Assembly (NCBI RefSeq): GCF_036263595.1
Contig: NZ_DATAGQ010000139.1
Coordinates: 32,023-96,022 of the forward strand
Source of the DNA: Geminicoccus sp036263595
GTDB lineage: Bacteria; Pseudomonadota; Alphaproteobacteria; Geminicoccales; Geminicoccaceae
Direction: 5' to 3'
DNA: 64,000 nucleotides
Shown one piece after another: positions 1 to 9,487 of this stretch. Made by a program: the position numbers and the translations under genes. Positions within the stretch are counted from its first letter, which is position 1, and each line of letters opens with the position of its first letter. Under the pieces are notes generated by a model. The model did no database searches and was not told the origin of the DNA. It saw only the letters and a list, made by a program, of their open reading frames with translations.

Positions 1-504
1 ATGGTCTCGATCGGCACCTTCAGCTGGCGGTCGATCCGCAACCTGCGCACCCACCCGCGCTCGTCCAGCATGGTGATGCTGGCGACGGTGGCCGGGGTGG
101 TGATCACGCACAACCTGGCGATCGGCGTGGTGATCGGCGTGCTGATGTCCGGGATCTTCTTCGCCTGGAAGATCGCCCGAATCTTCCGTGTGACCTCCGA
201 GCTTTCGGAGGACGGCACCGCGCGGACCTACCGTGTGGAGGGCCAGCTCTTCTTCGCCTCGGCCGAGGCGTTCATGCAGGCCTTCGACTTCAAGGAGGTG
301 CTGGACAAGGTCACGATCGATGTCGGCCGGGCGCATATCTGGGACATTTCGAGCGTGGCGGCGCTGGACCGGGCGATCCTGAAGTTCCGGCGCGAGGGTG
401 CCGATGTCGAACTGGTCGGCATGAACGAGGCCAGCGAGACGATCGTGGACAGGCTTGCAGAACACGACAAGCCGGGTGCCCTGGAGCGCCTGGCCAGCCA
501 CTAG
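1..504 (+). CDS. SulP-family anion transporter, C-terminal part with STAS domain (5' end outside window)
   Basis: The visible 167 residues are the end of an inner-membrane SulP-type anion permease (sulfate or bicarbonate class). Residues 20-60 form the last hydrophobic segments, and from about residue 70 a STAS domain follows (VEGQLFFASAEAF, VTIDVGRAHIWDISSVAALD, VELVGMNEAS). SulP proteins are usually about 500 residues, so roughly two thirds lies upstream; the ATG at base 1 is probably an internal methionine. A universal stress protein gene starts 10 bases after the stop, a common SulP partner. Family assignment is firm; the substrate cannot be told from this fragment. Confidence 0.85.
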   Translation: MVSIGTFSWRSIRNLRTHPRSSSMVMLATVAGVVITHNLAIGVVIGVLMSGIFFAWKIARIFRVTSELSEDGTARTYRVEGQLFFASAEAFMQAFDFKEVLDKVTIDVGRAHIWDISSVAALDRAILKFRREGADVELVGMNEASETIVDRLAEHDKPGALERLASH

Positions 505-514
505 GGAGGCAAGC

Positions 515-1372
515 ATGAGCGACACGATCCTCGCCCTGATCGACGGCTCGGTCTACGCCGCCAGCGTCTGCGACCTGGCAGGCTGGGCAGCTGGCCGCAC
601 CGGGCGATCGGTGGAACTCGTCCATGTGCTGGGCCGGCGCGACAGCGCCAGCACGCCCGTGAACCTGAGCGGCGACCTCGGCTTCGATGCGCAGGAAACG
701 CTGCTGGCGGAGCTTGCTGCCCTGGATGCCCAGAAGGCGAAGCTGGCCCAGCAGCGCGGCCGGCTGATCCTGGCCCAGGCCAAGGCGCGGCTGGAGGCGG
801 CGGGTGTCACCGTGCCGCCGCCGAAGCTCCGTGTCGGCGACCTGCTCGAGACGGTTCAGGAGTTGCAGGCCGATGCCGACCTGATCGTGATCGGCAAGCG
901 CGGCGAGGCGGCCGATTTCGCGAAGCTGCACCTCGGCTCGAACCTGGAGCGGGTGGCACGGGCGGCGCACAAGCCGGTGCTGGTGGCTGCACGGAGCTTC
1001 CAGCCGATCCGGCGGGTCCTGATCGCGTTCGACGGCGGCCAGAGCGCCACCAAGGCCGTGTCGTTCATCGCTTATGGTGCGTTGCTGAAGGGGCTGGAGA
1101 TCCACCTCCTTACGGTCGGCGGCGAGACGACGGCAGCGCGGGAGGCGCTGGAGCAGGCCCAGGGTGTGCTCCGTGCGGCCGGCTATGCGGCGGAGGGCTG
1201 GATCGTGCCGGGCGAGGCCGACAAGGTGATCGCCCGCCATGTCCAGGACCAAGCTATCGATCTGCTAGTGATGGGTGCCTTCGGCCATGCAAGGCTGCGC
1301 AACCTGTTCATCGGCAGCACGACCACCGAGATGATCCGGTCGTGCAAGGTCCCGATCATGCTGTTTCGCTGA
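515..1372 (+). CDS. Tandem-domain universal stress protein (UspA family)
   Basis: A 285-residue cytoplasmic protein made of two Usp domains (about 1-145 and 155-285). Each ends with the nucleotide-binding type signature G-x2-G-x9-G-[ST]: GKRGEAADFAKLHLGS in the first half and GAFGHARLRNLFIGS in the second. The ATG at 515 is chosen because GGAGGC lies just upstream (505-510); an upstream in-frame ATG at 455 would overlap the SulP gene and has no better site. It is very probably cotranscribed with the SulP gene. Usp proteins bind ATP or act in stress survival; the target here is unknown. Confidence 0.9.
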   Translation: MSDTILALIDGSVYAASVCDLAGWAAGRTGRSVELVHVLGRRDSASTPVNLSGDLGFDAQETLLAELAALDAQKAKLAQQRGRLILAQAKARLEAAGVTVPPPKLRVGDLLETVQELQADADLIVIGKRGEAADFAKLHLGSNLERVARAAHKPVLVAARSFQPIRRVLIAFDGGQSATKAVSFIAYGALLKGLEIHLLTVGGETTAAREALEQAQGVLRAAGYAAEGWIVPGEADKVIARHVQDQAIDLLVMGAFGHARLRNLFIGSTTTEMIRSCKVPIMLFR

Positions 1373-1423
1373 TGAAGGCCAGATTGCACCCAGTTTTGGC
1401 GGCATTGCGGAGAAGCTGACGAC

Positions 1424-2617
1424 ATGGCGTACTCCTCGACCCTGGCGCTGCCGGACGTTCGTGGCGAGCTGGGTGCCGGACAGGCCCATGGGCGTCTGGT
1501 GCCGCTGGACGGCCTGCGCGGCATCGCCGTGTTCCTGGTGATCCTGTTCCACTGGAAATTCCTGCCGTTCGGCTGGAGCGGCGTCTGGCTGTTCTTCATC
1601 CTGTCCGGCTTCTTCATCTTCCGGAACCTCGTGACGATCCGGCAGGCGAAGCCCTCGATGCCGCTCCGCCCGTTCTATGGCGGCTTCATGTACCGGCGCT
1701 GCATGCGCCTCTTGCCGCTCTACTACCTCCTGCTCCTGGTGATGGCCGTCGTCGTGGCAATCCTGGCCCGCTGGGACCTGCTGACCTACACGGTTCCCGG
1801 GCTCGCCTTGTTCCTCCACAACTTCGTCAAGCCCTTCTCGACCATCAAGCACTCCCTTTACTACGATCATTTCTGGAGTCTCGGCGTCGAGATGCATTTC
1901 TACTTGCTGGCGCCGCTGCTGGTCTTCTACCTCAGCATGTCGCGGCTGAAGGTGGTGCTGGCGGCGATCGTGGTCGCCTCGCCGCTGCTGCGCGGGGCCG
2001 CCGCCGCCATGCTCGAAGCGGACGCCAGCTGGCTGACCATCAAGCCGGGCGGCTTCATCTACGTCCTCTCCTTCTTCCACTTCGACGCCTTCGCCCTGGG
2101 CGGCCTGGCCGCGATCTACGAGCGCTCGCTCGTCCAGCTGCGCGCCAGGGCCTGGTGGCTGCTGCTGGTCCCAGGCGCCCTGTTCCTTGCCTATGGCGCC
2201 TATATCGCGCTGGTGCATCGCGACGTGCCCTACCAGCTCTTCATGTCCGGCCATCTCCAGGAGAGCGTCGGCTACACGCTGCTGATCATGGGCTGTGCCG
2301 GGCTCGTAGCCGTGGCGCTGGTGGACCGCGGCCTCCTGCGCTGGTTCCTGACCCTGCCGCCGCTCCTCCTGCTGGGCCGCATCTCCTATGGCGTCTACCT
2401 CATCCATGGCGCGCTGATCATGCTGACCTTCGCCTTATGGGAGACCTACTTCCCGGGCGCCGGCCGCTTCAGCCCCGTCGTCCTCGGCATGTTCGGCATC
2501 TACCTGGTCGTCACCATCGGGATCGCCTGGCTGTCCTTCACCTTCTACGAGAGCCGGTTCCTGGTGCACACGAAGCTTCCCGCCCAGCCGCTCAGCGCCG
2601 CGCCGGCCGTCGGCTGA
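1424..2617 (+). CDS. Acyltransferase 3 family membrane protein (OafA/YrhL type)
   Basis: A 397-residue multi-pass inner-membrane protein. It begins with the family hallmark LDGLRGIAVFLVILFHW (about residues 28-44), followed by FILSGFFIFR and about ten hydrophobic helices. The SLGVEMHFYLLAPLL segment near residue 150 is also typical. Members transfer acetyl or other acyl groups to O-antigen, exopolysaccharide, peptidoglycan or lipids at the membrane. Neighbours do not reveal the acceptor: the upstream gene is Usp and the downstream one is the HrpB helicase. Family is certain, substrate unknown. Confidence 0.9.
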   Translation: MAYSSTLALPDVRGELGAGQAHGRLVPLDGLRGIAVFLVILFHWKFLPFGWSGVWLFFILSGFFIFRNLVTIRQAKPSMPLRPFYGGFMYRRCMRLLPLYYLLLLVMAVVVAILARWDLLTYTVPGLALFLHNFVKPFSTIKHSLYYDHFWSLGVEMHFYLLAPLLVFYLSMSRLKVVLAAIVVASPLLRGAAAAMLEADASWLTIKPGGFIYVLSFFHFDAFALGGLAAIYERSLVQLRARAWWLLLVPGALFLAYGAYIALVHRDVPYQLFMSGHLQESVGYTLLIMGCAGLVAVALVDRGLLRWFLTLPPLLLLGRISYGVYLIHGALIMLTFALWETYFPGAGRFSPVVLGMFGIYLVVTIGIAWLSFTFYESRFLVHTKLPAQPLSAAPAVG

Positions 2618-2670
2618 CCAAGCACGGGTCCGCTTTGGCATCGACGCTGCGTTCTGCTAGCGCAGCCTCG

Positions 2671-5130
2671 ATGACACCCGACCTGCCCGACCTGCCGATC
2701 CGCCCGGTCCTGCCCGACCTCGCCCGGGCGCTGCAGACCCATGGGCAGGCCGTGCTGGAAGCGCCGCCGGGGGCGGGCAAGACGACGCTCGTGCCGCTGG
2801 CCCTGCTCGACGCACCCTGGCGTCAGGGGCGCAAGCTGGTGGTGCTGGAGCCGCGCCGGCTGGCAGCACGGGCGGCCGCCTCGCGCATGGCCGACCTGCT
2901 CGGCGAGAAGGTCGGCGGGACGGTCGGCTACGCCATGCGCTTTGAGCGGCGGATCGGGCCTGCCACGGTCGTGGAGGTGCTGACCGAGGGCCTGTTCCTG
3001 CGCAGGCTGCAGGGCGATCCGGAGCTGTCGGACGTGGCGGCGGTGCTGTTCGACGAATTCCACGAGCGTTCGCTCGATGCCGACCTGGCGCTGGCCCTCA
3101 CCTTGGACATGCGGGCTGCGCTGCGGCCGGACCTCCGCCTCGTGGTGATGTCGGCAACACTGGACGGCGTGGCCGTGGCGCGGCTGCTGGGCGAGGCGCC
3201 GGTCGTGCGCAGCGAAGGCCGGATGTTCCCGGTGGCGACCAGGCATCATGGCCGGGATCCGGCCGAGCCGGTCGACCGGGCGGTGGCGCAGGCCTGCCTT
3301 GACGCGCTCGCCACCGAGCAAGGCTCGATCCTGGCCTTCCTGCCGGGACAGGCGGAGATCGGGCGGGCCGCCACCTACCTGCGAAACCGGATCGACGACC
3401 CGCGGGTGGAGGTGCATCCCCTGTTCGGCGACCTGCCGCGCGAGGCCCAGGACCGGGCGATCCGGCCGACGGCGGCGGGACAGCGCAAGATCGTGCTGGC
3501 CACCGACATCGCCGAGACCAGCCTCACCATCGAGGGCGTGCGGGTCGTTGTCGACAGCGGCCTTGCCCGCAAGCCGCGCTTCTCCCCGCGCACCGGCACG
3601 TCCGCCCTGGTGACCAGGCGGATCGCCCTGGCCAATGCCGAGCAGCGCCGCGGGCGTGCCGGGCGGCTGGAGCCGGGCGTGTGCCTGCGCCTGTGGCCCG
3701 TGGCCGAGGAGCGGGCGATGCTCCCGCACCTCCCGCCCGAGATCACCGATGCCGACCTGGTGCCCCTGGTGCTGGAGCTGCTGGTCTGGGGCGTGGCCGA
3801 TCCGGCGCAGCTGGCATGGCTGGACCCGCCCCCGCCTGCCGGCATCGCGGTCGCGATGGCCATGCTGCGGGAGCTCGGCGCCGTCGGTGCCGACGGGCAG
3901 GTGACCGCGGCCGGACGACGGATGGCCGCCATGCCGGTGCATCCGCGGCTGGCGGCGATGATCATGGCGGCGGAGGAGGCGGGCCAGCTCTCCACGGGGA
4001 TCGCGCTCGCTGCCCTCCTGGCCAGCCGCGACCTGCTGCCAGGCACCGCCTCGACCGACCTCTCGTTGCGCCTCTCCGCACTTCAGGAAGGCCGGGGCGA
4101 TCCGGCCAGGCGGAGCCAGGCCCTGGACATCGCCCGGCAGCTCGGGCGCGGGCGGTTCGACCGCAGCCGGATCGAGCCGGGCCAGGCCGGTGCGCTGCTG
4201 GCCGCCGCCTATCCCGACCGGATCGGCAAGCGGCGCGGGCCCGGCTCGTACCGGCTGGCGAACGGGCGGGGCGTGAAGGTGGATGCGGGCGATCCCTTGG
4301 CCCAGCAGCCCTGGATCGTAGTGGCGGAGCTGGACGATCGGGGCGCGGACGGGACCTGCCGGCTGGCCGCCGCGATCGATCCCGCCGATCTCGATCCCAT
4401 GCGGCTTCGCGAGGTGACCGAGACGCGGATCGACCCGCAGACCAGCCGGGTGGTGGCCAGGCGCGTGACGCTGCTGGGCTCACTCGAGCTGCGCGCCAGC
4501 GAGACCGAAGCGCCGGCCGAGGACGTCCAGCGGATCCTGGTCGAGGCGCTGGCCCCGCGCCTGCCCGAGTTGATCGCGGCAACACCTTCGGCGGACCGGC
4601 TGCGACGGCGGGTCTTGCTGCTGCGCTCGGTCGAAGGAGCAGGCTCGAGCCTGCCCGACCTGTCGGATGCGAGGCTGGCCCAGGATGCGCCCGTCTTGTT
4701 GGCGGGGTGGCTGGATGGCATCCGCTCGGTCGATGCGGCGTCGAGGCTGGACTGGCACGCGGTGCTGTCGGCGAGGCTGGATCACGCCAGCCGGACCCGG
4801 CTCGACACGCAGCTGCCGACCCATTGGACGACACCGGCCGGCACACGCCATGCCATCGACTATGGCGTCGAGCCGCCCGTGCTGGCGGTGCGGCTGCAGG
4901 AGATGTTCGGCGCCGGCCAGGGCCCCGTGCTTGCCGGGGGACGGATCCCCTGCGTGCTGCACCTGCTCTCGCCGGCCGGACGGCCGGCGGCGATCACCTC
5001 GGACCTGGCCGGGTTCTGGACGAGCGGGTGGCCGGCCACGAAGAAGGACCTGAAAGGCCGCTATCCCAAGCATTTCTGGCCGGACGACCCGGCCAGTGCC
5101 CCAGCGACGGCAAAGGTGCGGCCGTGCTAG
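2671..5130 (+). CDS. hrpB: ATP-dependent helicase HrpB
   Basis: An 819-residue DEAH-box SF2 helicase, the usual length of HrpB. Motifs in order: Walker A GAGKTT (34-39), DEFHERS (motif II, DEFH instead of DEAH as is normal in HrpB), SAT (motif III), and the QRRGRAGR motif VI, then the HrpB C-terminal domain ending with the typical KKDLKGRYPKHFWPDDP tail. The open frame extends upstream into the acyltransferase gene, but the ATG at 2671 (TPDLPDLPIRPVLPDLARAL) fits the family N-terminus. The RNA or DNA substrate of HrpB is not well established in general. Confidence 0.95.
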   Translation: MTPDLPDLPIRPVLPDLARALQTHGQAVLEAPPGAGKTTLVPLALLDAPWRQGRKLVVLEPRRLAARAAASRMADLLGEKVGGTVGYAMRFERRIGPATVVEVLTEGLFLRRLQGDPELSDVAAVLFDEFHERSLDADLALALTLDMRAALRPDLRLVVMSATLDGVAVARLLGEAPVVRSEGRMFPVATRHHGRDPAEPVDRAVAQACLDALATEQGSILAFLPGQAEIGRAATYLRNRIDDPRVEVHPLFGDLPREAQDRAIRPTAAGQRKIVLATDIAETSLTIEGVRVVVDSGLARKPRFSPRTGTSALVTRRIALANAEQRRGRAGRLEPGVCLRLWPVAEERAMLPHLPPEITDADLVPLVLELLVWGVADPAQLAWLDPPPPAGIAVAMAMLRELGAVGADGQVTAAGRRMAAMPVHPRLAAMIMAAEEAGQLSTGIALAALLASRDLLPGTASTDLSLRLSALQEGRGDPARRSQALDIARQLGRGRFDRSRIEPGQAGALLAAAYPDRIGKRRGPGSYRLANGRGVKVDAGDPLAQQPWIVVAELDDRGADGTCRLAAAIDPADLDPMRLREVTETRIDPQTSRVVARRVTLLGSLELRASETEAPAEDVQRILVEALAPRLPELIAATPSADRLRRRVLLLRSVEGAGSSLPDLSDARLAQDAPVLLAGWLDGIRSVDAASRLDWHAVLSARLDHASRTRLDTQLPTHWTTPAGTRHAIDYGVEPPVLAVRLQEMFGAGQGPVLAGGRIPCVLHLLSPAGRPAAITSDLAGFWTSGWPATKKDLKGRYPKHFWPDDPASAPATAKVRPC

Positions 5131-5191
5131 GCGTGCGCCGCGGCCCTTCCCTGCATCCTAACACGATGATGACGTGTAGAATGGGCGTGGG

Positions 5192-6139
5192 ATGGGTTTT
5201 GGCGAGGTCGCCAGGATGTTCGACGAGATCGTGCACGCCGACTGGAGCATGGCGCCGCAGGGGCGATGGTGGGCACAGGCCGTTCGGGTGGACGGGCGCT
5301 GGCAGGTGGATGCACCTCAGCCGGTACCGACGCCTGGGGCGCTGCTGGCCCGGGCCCTGCAGTCGGCAGCCAAGGGCCGGCGCGTCCTGCTCGGATTCGA
5401 TTTTCCGATCGGACTGCCGGTTGCCTATGCGCGGCAGACCAAGCTTCCGGACTTTCTGTCCGCGCTGCAGGTGTTCGGCGAAGGTGAATGGTCCCGCTTC
5501 TTCACGATCGTGAACAGTCCGGCGGGGATCAGCGTTCACCAGCCCTTCTATCCGCGGACGCCGACGAAGGGCGTCACGCAGCAGAGCCTGGTGACCGGGC
5601 TGAAGGTCGCGGCCTTCGCCGACCTGCTACGGGAATGCGAGAAGGTTCAGGGGCAAAGGCCCGCCTGCAGCCTGTTCTGGACGCTCGGCGGCAACCAGGT
5701 TGGGCGGGCCGCCCTGCATGGATGGCAGAACATTGTCCTGCCCGGGCTTCTCGATCCGCATGTCAGGCTCTGGCCGTTCCATGGCCCGCTTGCTGACTGC
5801 GCCGCGCAGCCCGGCGTGGTCATCGCGGAGACCTATCCTGCCGCCGCGGGCCGGTTTCTCGGCGTCAGCTTCCCACCTGGCAGCAAGCTCGTTCAGGCGG
5901 ATCGGCAAGCGAAGGGCAGCGCTATCCACAAATGGGTAGCTCAGAGAATGGTCGATCTTTCGCCGCAAGCCCTGCTGGCCGTCCAGAATGGCTTCGGTAC
6001 CGGCAAGTGCGGTGACAAATTTGATGCCTTCATTGGCCTGCTCGGGATGATCGAGGTCGCGGATGGCCATCGCTGCGAAGGGCCAGTGACGCGCCAGGAC
6101 GTGAAGCAGTGGGAGGGCTGGATCCTCGGGCAGGCCTAG
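5192..6139 (+). CDS. Conserved hypothetical protein, DUF429-like
   Basis: A 315-residue soluble protein with no signal peptide. It carries acidic motifs spread like those of DUF429, a predicted RNase H-like fold: ADWS near the N-terminus, GFDFPIGLP (about residues 68-76), AETYPA (about 212) and a C-terminal CGDKFDAFIGL. The start is uncertain: the ATG at 5192 gives the longest product, but the in-frame ATG at 5216 (FDEIVHADWS) fits the domain edge and neither has a strong ribosome binding site. Stop is 11 bases before the 3' end of a minus-strand gene. Function is unknown. Confidence 0.65.
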   Translation: MGFGEVARMFDEIVHADWSMAPQGRWWAQAVRVDGRWQVDAPQPVPTPGALLARALQSAAKGRRVLLGFDFPIGLPVAYARQTKLPDFLSALQVFGEGEWSRFFTIVNSPAGISVHQPFYPRTPTKGVTQQSLVTGLKVAAFADLLRECEKVQGQRPACSLFWTLGGNQVGRAALHGWQNIVLPGLLDPHVRLWPFHGPLADCAAQPGVVIAETYPAAAGRFLGVSFPPGSKLVQADRQAKGSAIHKWVAQRMVDLSPQALLAVQNGFGTGKCGDKFDAFIGLLGMIEVADGHRCEGPVTRQDVKQWEGWILGQA

Positions 6140-6150
6140 CGGTCGCCCAC

Positions 6151-6753
6151 TCACGGCCGCAGGAAGCGATCCTCGTCCGGCTGGTGGTTCATGTCGAGGC
6201 GGCTGGTTTCGAAGACGCGGGTGTCGATCCAGCCGGCCAGCAGCGGCCAGCCCTGCATGGCGTAGGCGCGAAAGGGGATCGTGCCGCAGTGGCGGCGGGC
6301 CAGCGGCAGCAGCTTCGGCTCGCTGCGCTGGAGGATGTCGACCGCGGCGACCAGGGGCGCGATCAGGGGACGGGTCCAGGCGGCGACCAGGGCCTCGCCG
6401 CAGGTCGTGTCCTGCAGGGTGAGGACGTAGTAGCCGCCCTTCTGGCCGGCCACCGTCAGGCGCTTGCCGCCCCAGTAGGTAAGGTCGTAGCGCGAGGTGG
6501 AGGCCGGGTCCGGCAGGTTGCCGAGATCGATGGCACGGGCGGGCTTGCCCAGCTGGAAGACCCGCTCCGCCTTCAGGTCGATCAGGCGCTCCGAGCTTGC
6601 GACGGTGGCGCGTACCAGGTTCGGGTCACGCCCGACCTCCAGGCGGATCGGGACGTCCAGGAGCCTGCCCTCCACCAACATGCCCGCCCGGGCGGCCCCG
6701 GCCGGCAGGAGGGCCAGGAGGATGGGAAGCCAGGCGAGCTGGGCGGGCCTCAC
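6151..6753 (-). CDS. Exported hypothetical protein downstream of purB
   Basis: A 200-residue protein starting with a clear signal peptide (LAWLPILLALLPAGAARA, residues 6-23), so periplasmic or secreted. The mature part has two cysteines (in DTTCGEAL and RRHCGTIP) that could form a disulfide. I do not recognise the family. Its start overlaps the purB stop by four bases (6750-6753), so it is almost certainly translated from the purB transcript, although no functional link to purine synthesis is evident. Confidence 0.7.
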   Translation of the reverse strand: MRPAQLAWLPILLALLPAGAARAGMLVEGRLLDVPIRLEVGRDPNLVRATVASSERLIDLKAERVFQLGKPARAIDLGNLPDPASTSRYDLTYWGGKRLTVAGQKGGYYVLTLQDTTCGEALVAAWTRPLIAPLVAAVDILQRSEPKLLPLARRHCGTIPFRAYAMQGWPLLAGWIDTRVFETSRLDMNHQPDEDRFLRP

Positions 6754-8090
6754 CCCGGGGTGGTCCAGGCGACCTGGGCCGGGCCGAAGACCCGCTCGAA
6801 GATCGTGTCGACATGCTTGAGGTGGTAGTGGAGGTCGAACAGCCCGGCGAGGCGGGTCGGATCAATCCGCTCCACGACCTCGGGGTCGTTCTGCAGCTCG
6901 GCCAGGAACGGCCGCTCGGCTTCCCAGGAGCGCATGGCGTTCTTCTGGACCAGCTCGTAGGCGCGCTGGCGGGGCAGGCCAGTCTCGATAAGCGCCAGCA
7001 GCACGCGCTGGGCGTTCCACAGGCCTAGCGAGGCGTCGAGGTTGCGCTTCATCCGGTCGGGGTAGACGACCAGCTTCTCGATCATGCCGGCTGCGCGATG
7101 CAGGGCGAAGTCCAGCACGATGCAGGCGTCCGGCAGGAGGGTGCGCTCGACCGCGCTGTGGGAGATGTCCCGCTCGTGCCAGAGTGCCACGTTCTCCAGG
7201 GCCGGCACGACGGCGCCCCGGACGATGCGGGCGAGGCCCGTCAGGTTCTCCGAGAGGACCGGGTTGCGCTTGTGGGGCATGGCGGAGCTGCCCTTCTGCC
7301 CCTTGTGGAAGAACTCCTCGGCCTCGCGCACCTCGCTGCGCTGGAGGTGGCGCACCTCGATCGCGAGGCGCTCGATCGCCGAGGCGATGATGGCCAGCAC
7401 GGTGGTGAAGTGGGCATGGCGGTCGCGCGGGATGACCTGGGTGGAAACCGGCTCAGGCGTGAGGCCGAGCCTTGCCGCCACCGCCGCCTCCACGGCGGGA
7501 TCGATATTGGCGAAGGTGCCGACGGCACCGCTGATGGCGCAGGTGGCGATATCCGCACGGGCCGCCTGGAGGCGGGCGCGGCAGCGGTCGATCTCGGCGT
7601 AGTGGCCAGCGAGCTTGACACCGAAGCTGGTGGGCTCGGCGTGGATCGCATGGCTGCGGCCGATGGTGGCGGTGCTGCGATGCTCCTCCGCACGGGCCTT
7701 CAGCGCGGCCAGGAGCCGATCGAGCCCCTCCGTCAGGAGGTCCGCCGCCCGGCTCAACTGCACGGCCAGGGTCGTGTCCAGGAGGTCCGAGCTGGTCAGG
7801 CCCAGATGGAGGAAGCGCGTGTCCGCCCCGCAAAGGTTCTCCAGGTGGGTCAGGAAGGCGATGACGTCGTGCCGCGTCACCGCCTCGATCGCCTCGACCG
7901 CCGCCGGGTCGATGATCCTGTCGGCCTCATGCTCGGTAGCGGCCCGCAGGGCGGTGACCGCGTCCTTCGGCACCTGCCCCAGATCGGCCATCGCCTCGGC
8001 GGCCGACAGCTCGATCTCCAGCCACAGCCGCAGCTTCTCCTCAGGAGAAAAGATCGCCGTCATCTCGGGTCGGGCGTAACGAGGGATCAT
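6750..8090 (-). CDS. purB: Adenylosuccinate lyase
   Basis: A 446-residue fumarase/aspartase-superfamily enzyme. PurB cleaves SAICAR to AICAR and adenylosuccinate to AMP, both releasing fumarate, in the cytoplasm. The superfamily signature GSSAMPHKRNP is present, as is the N-terminal block IPRYARPEMTAIFSPEEKL that fixes the ATG at 8088-8090. TTRHDVIAFL-type and GRSHAIHAEPTSFG blocks (catalytic His) are intact. A longer open frame reaches 8396 but runs into the divergent DUF924 gene and is not used. The exported hypothetical gene follows with a 4-base overlap. Confidence 0.96.
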   Translation of the reverse strand: MIPRYARPEMTAIFSPEEKLRLWLEIELSAAEAMADLGQVPKDAVTALRAATEHEADRIIDPAAVEAIEAVTRHDVIAFLTHLENLCGADTRFLHLGLTSSDLLDTTLAVQLSRAADLLTEGLDRLLAALKARAEEHRSTATIGRSHAIHAEPTSFGVKLAGHYAEIDRCRARLQAARADIATCAISGAVGTFANIDPAVEAAVAARLGLTPEPVSTQVIPRDRHAHFTTVLAIIASAIERLAIEVRHLQRSEVREAEEFFHKGQKGSSAMPHKRNPVLSENLTGLARIVRGAVVPALENVALWHERDISHSAVERTLLPDACIVLDFALHRAAGMIEKLVVYPDRMKRNLDASLGLWNAQRVLLALIETGLPRQRAYELVQKNAMRSWEAERPFLAELQNDPEVVERIDPTRLAGLFDLHYHLKHVDTIFERVFGPAQVAWTTPG

Positions 8091-8178
8091 CTGAAGGGCG
8101 CTCCGGTCGGACAGGGGGATCCGATAGCGCTCATCGGCCACCATATGAAGGGCGAACGGCACTGCCAGGGGGACAGCC

Positions 8179-8727
8179 ATGCATCGAAGGCCGGTCGAGG
8201 ACATCCTTTCCTTCTGGTTCGGGGTGCCGGACCGCACTGCCTGGTTCAAGGCGGACGTCACGTTCGACCAGGCGCTGGGCGAGGCATTCGAGGAGCTGGT
8301 CCTGCCGGCCACCGCCGGGGGGCTCGACGACTGGACGACCACGCCTGATGGCGCCACCGCCCTCCTGCTCGTGCTCGACCAGTTTCCGCGCAACATCTAC
8401 CGGGGTACGCCTCGCGCGTTTGCCTCCGACGCCAAGGCCCGCGAAGTGGCGCGGGACGTGCTGGCGGCAGGGCTCGACAGGCAGGTGCCCGAAGACCGTC
8501 GGCCGTTCCTCTATCTGCCGTTCGAACATTCCGAGCGGCTGGAGGACCAGGACCTGTGCTGCCGGCTGATGGCGACGCTGGAGGACCCGGAGATGCTGGA
8601 CTATGCCGAGCGGCATCGCGTCATCATCAGGCGGTTCGGCCGCTTCCCGCACCGCAACCTGATCCTGGGCCGCGTCTCGACACCCGAGGAGGAAGAATTT
8701 CTGAAGGAGCCGGGCTCGTCGTTCTGA
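8179..8727 (+). CDS. DUF924 family protein
   Basis: A 182-residue soluble protein that matches DUF924 throughout: DILSFWFG near the start, LLVLDQFPRNIYRGTPRAFASD in the middle, YLPFEHSE, and HRVIIRRFGRFPHRN near the end. The fold is predicted to be a TPR-like alpha-helical bundle; its role is unknown. The gene is divergent from purB with 88 bases between start codons, and its stop lies 7 bases from the 3' end of the convergent MarR gene. Confidence 0.9.
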   Translation: MHRRPVEDILSFWFGVPDRTAWFKADVTFDQALGEAFEELVLPATAGGLDDWTTTPDGATALLLVLDQFPRNIYRGTPRAFASDAKAREVARDVLAAGLDRQVPEDRRPFLYLPFEHSERLEDQDLCCRLMATLEDPEMLDYAERHRVIIRRFGRFPHRNLILGRVSTPEEEEFLKEPGSSF

Positions 8728-8734
8728 AGGAGCC

Positions 8735-9193
8735 TCAGCGCTGGTAGGCGCGGCTGATATAGTTGCTCCAGAAGCGCTCGAGCGAGCCCAGCAGCTCGTT
8801 CACGCCGGTCAGGTTGTCGGCGTTCATGCCGGCCCTGCCCAACTCCTCGGCGTTCTTCGCATAGAGCTCGTCGATCTTGGCCACCAGCTCCAGCCCCTTG
8901 GCGGACAGGCGGACCCGCGTCATTCGCCGGTCGTGGAAGGAGCGCTCCTGGATCAGGTAGCCAGTCTCGACCAGCTTCTTGACGTTGTAGGAGACGTTCG
9001 AGCCCAGATAATAGCCGCGAACCGTCAGTTCGCCCACCGTCAGTTGCTCGGCATTGATGTTCGACAGGATCAGCGTCTGGACATTGTTGATGTCCTCGAT
9101 GCCGAGACGATCGAGCTCGGTCTTGATCACGTCCAAGAAGCGACGGTGCAAACGTTCGATCAGCCGGATCGAAGCGAGATATGCGTCCTTCAC
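8735..9193 (-). CDS. ldtR: MarR-family transcriptional regulator, LdtR type
   Basis: A 152-residue winged-helix regulator. It resembles LdtR of Rhizobiales strongly: KDAYLASIRLIERLHRRFLDVIK at the N-terminus, then ELTVRGYYLGSNVSYNVKKLVE, which holds the recognition helix, and a DRRMTRVRLSAKG wing. In Liberibacter and relatives LdtR controls an L,D-transpeptidase and stress tolerance; that role here is by analogy. Start is GTG at 9193, with GAGG six bases upstream. It is divergent from hemB. The match to LdtR is from memory of the family sequence, so the symbol is moderately supported; MarR family is certain. Confidence 0.8.
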   Translation of the reverse strand: MKDAYLASIRLIERLHRRFLDVIKTELDRLGIEDINNVQTLILSNINAEQLTVGELTVRGYYLGSNVSYNVKKLVETGYLIQERSFHDRRMTRVRLSAKGLELVAKIDELYAKNAEELGRAGMNADNLTGVNELLGSLERFWSNYISRAYQR

Positions 9194-9487
9194 GTCAACC
9201 TCGTCCTCAGTCGCCCTCTGCCCAAACTCTGCGCGGACCTCGCTCGCCCGCCTCGATCGTCTTGGACCACGGTCACCCCAACGCCGCGAATGTGGCGGCG
9301 AACAACGCCACGCGTCAACGGTAGGTAAAGGCAGGCTGGAAAAAATTCGCGTCTAGGGTGATATTTGCGTCGGTTCTGCGCGCAGATGGCAGATCGCGGC
9401 GGCCGGTCGCAGTCAGGACAACCAGTGCTTATCCTGCCGCCCCGCACGCGCTATCTGTGGACCAGCAACCTCGTTTCGGAACGATCC

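Noticed and set aside
3681..5513. 610-codon plus-strand frame inside hrpB
   Set aside because: Alternative frame of hrpB, rich in Gly/Arg/Ala repeats from codon bias, no domain.
7098..8348. 416-codon plus-strand frame opposite purB
   Set aside because: Antisense shadow of a conserved enzyme gene.
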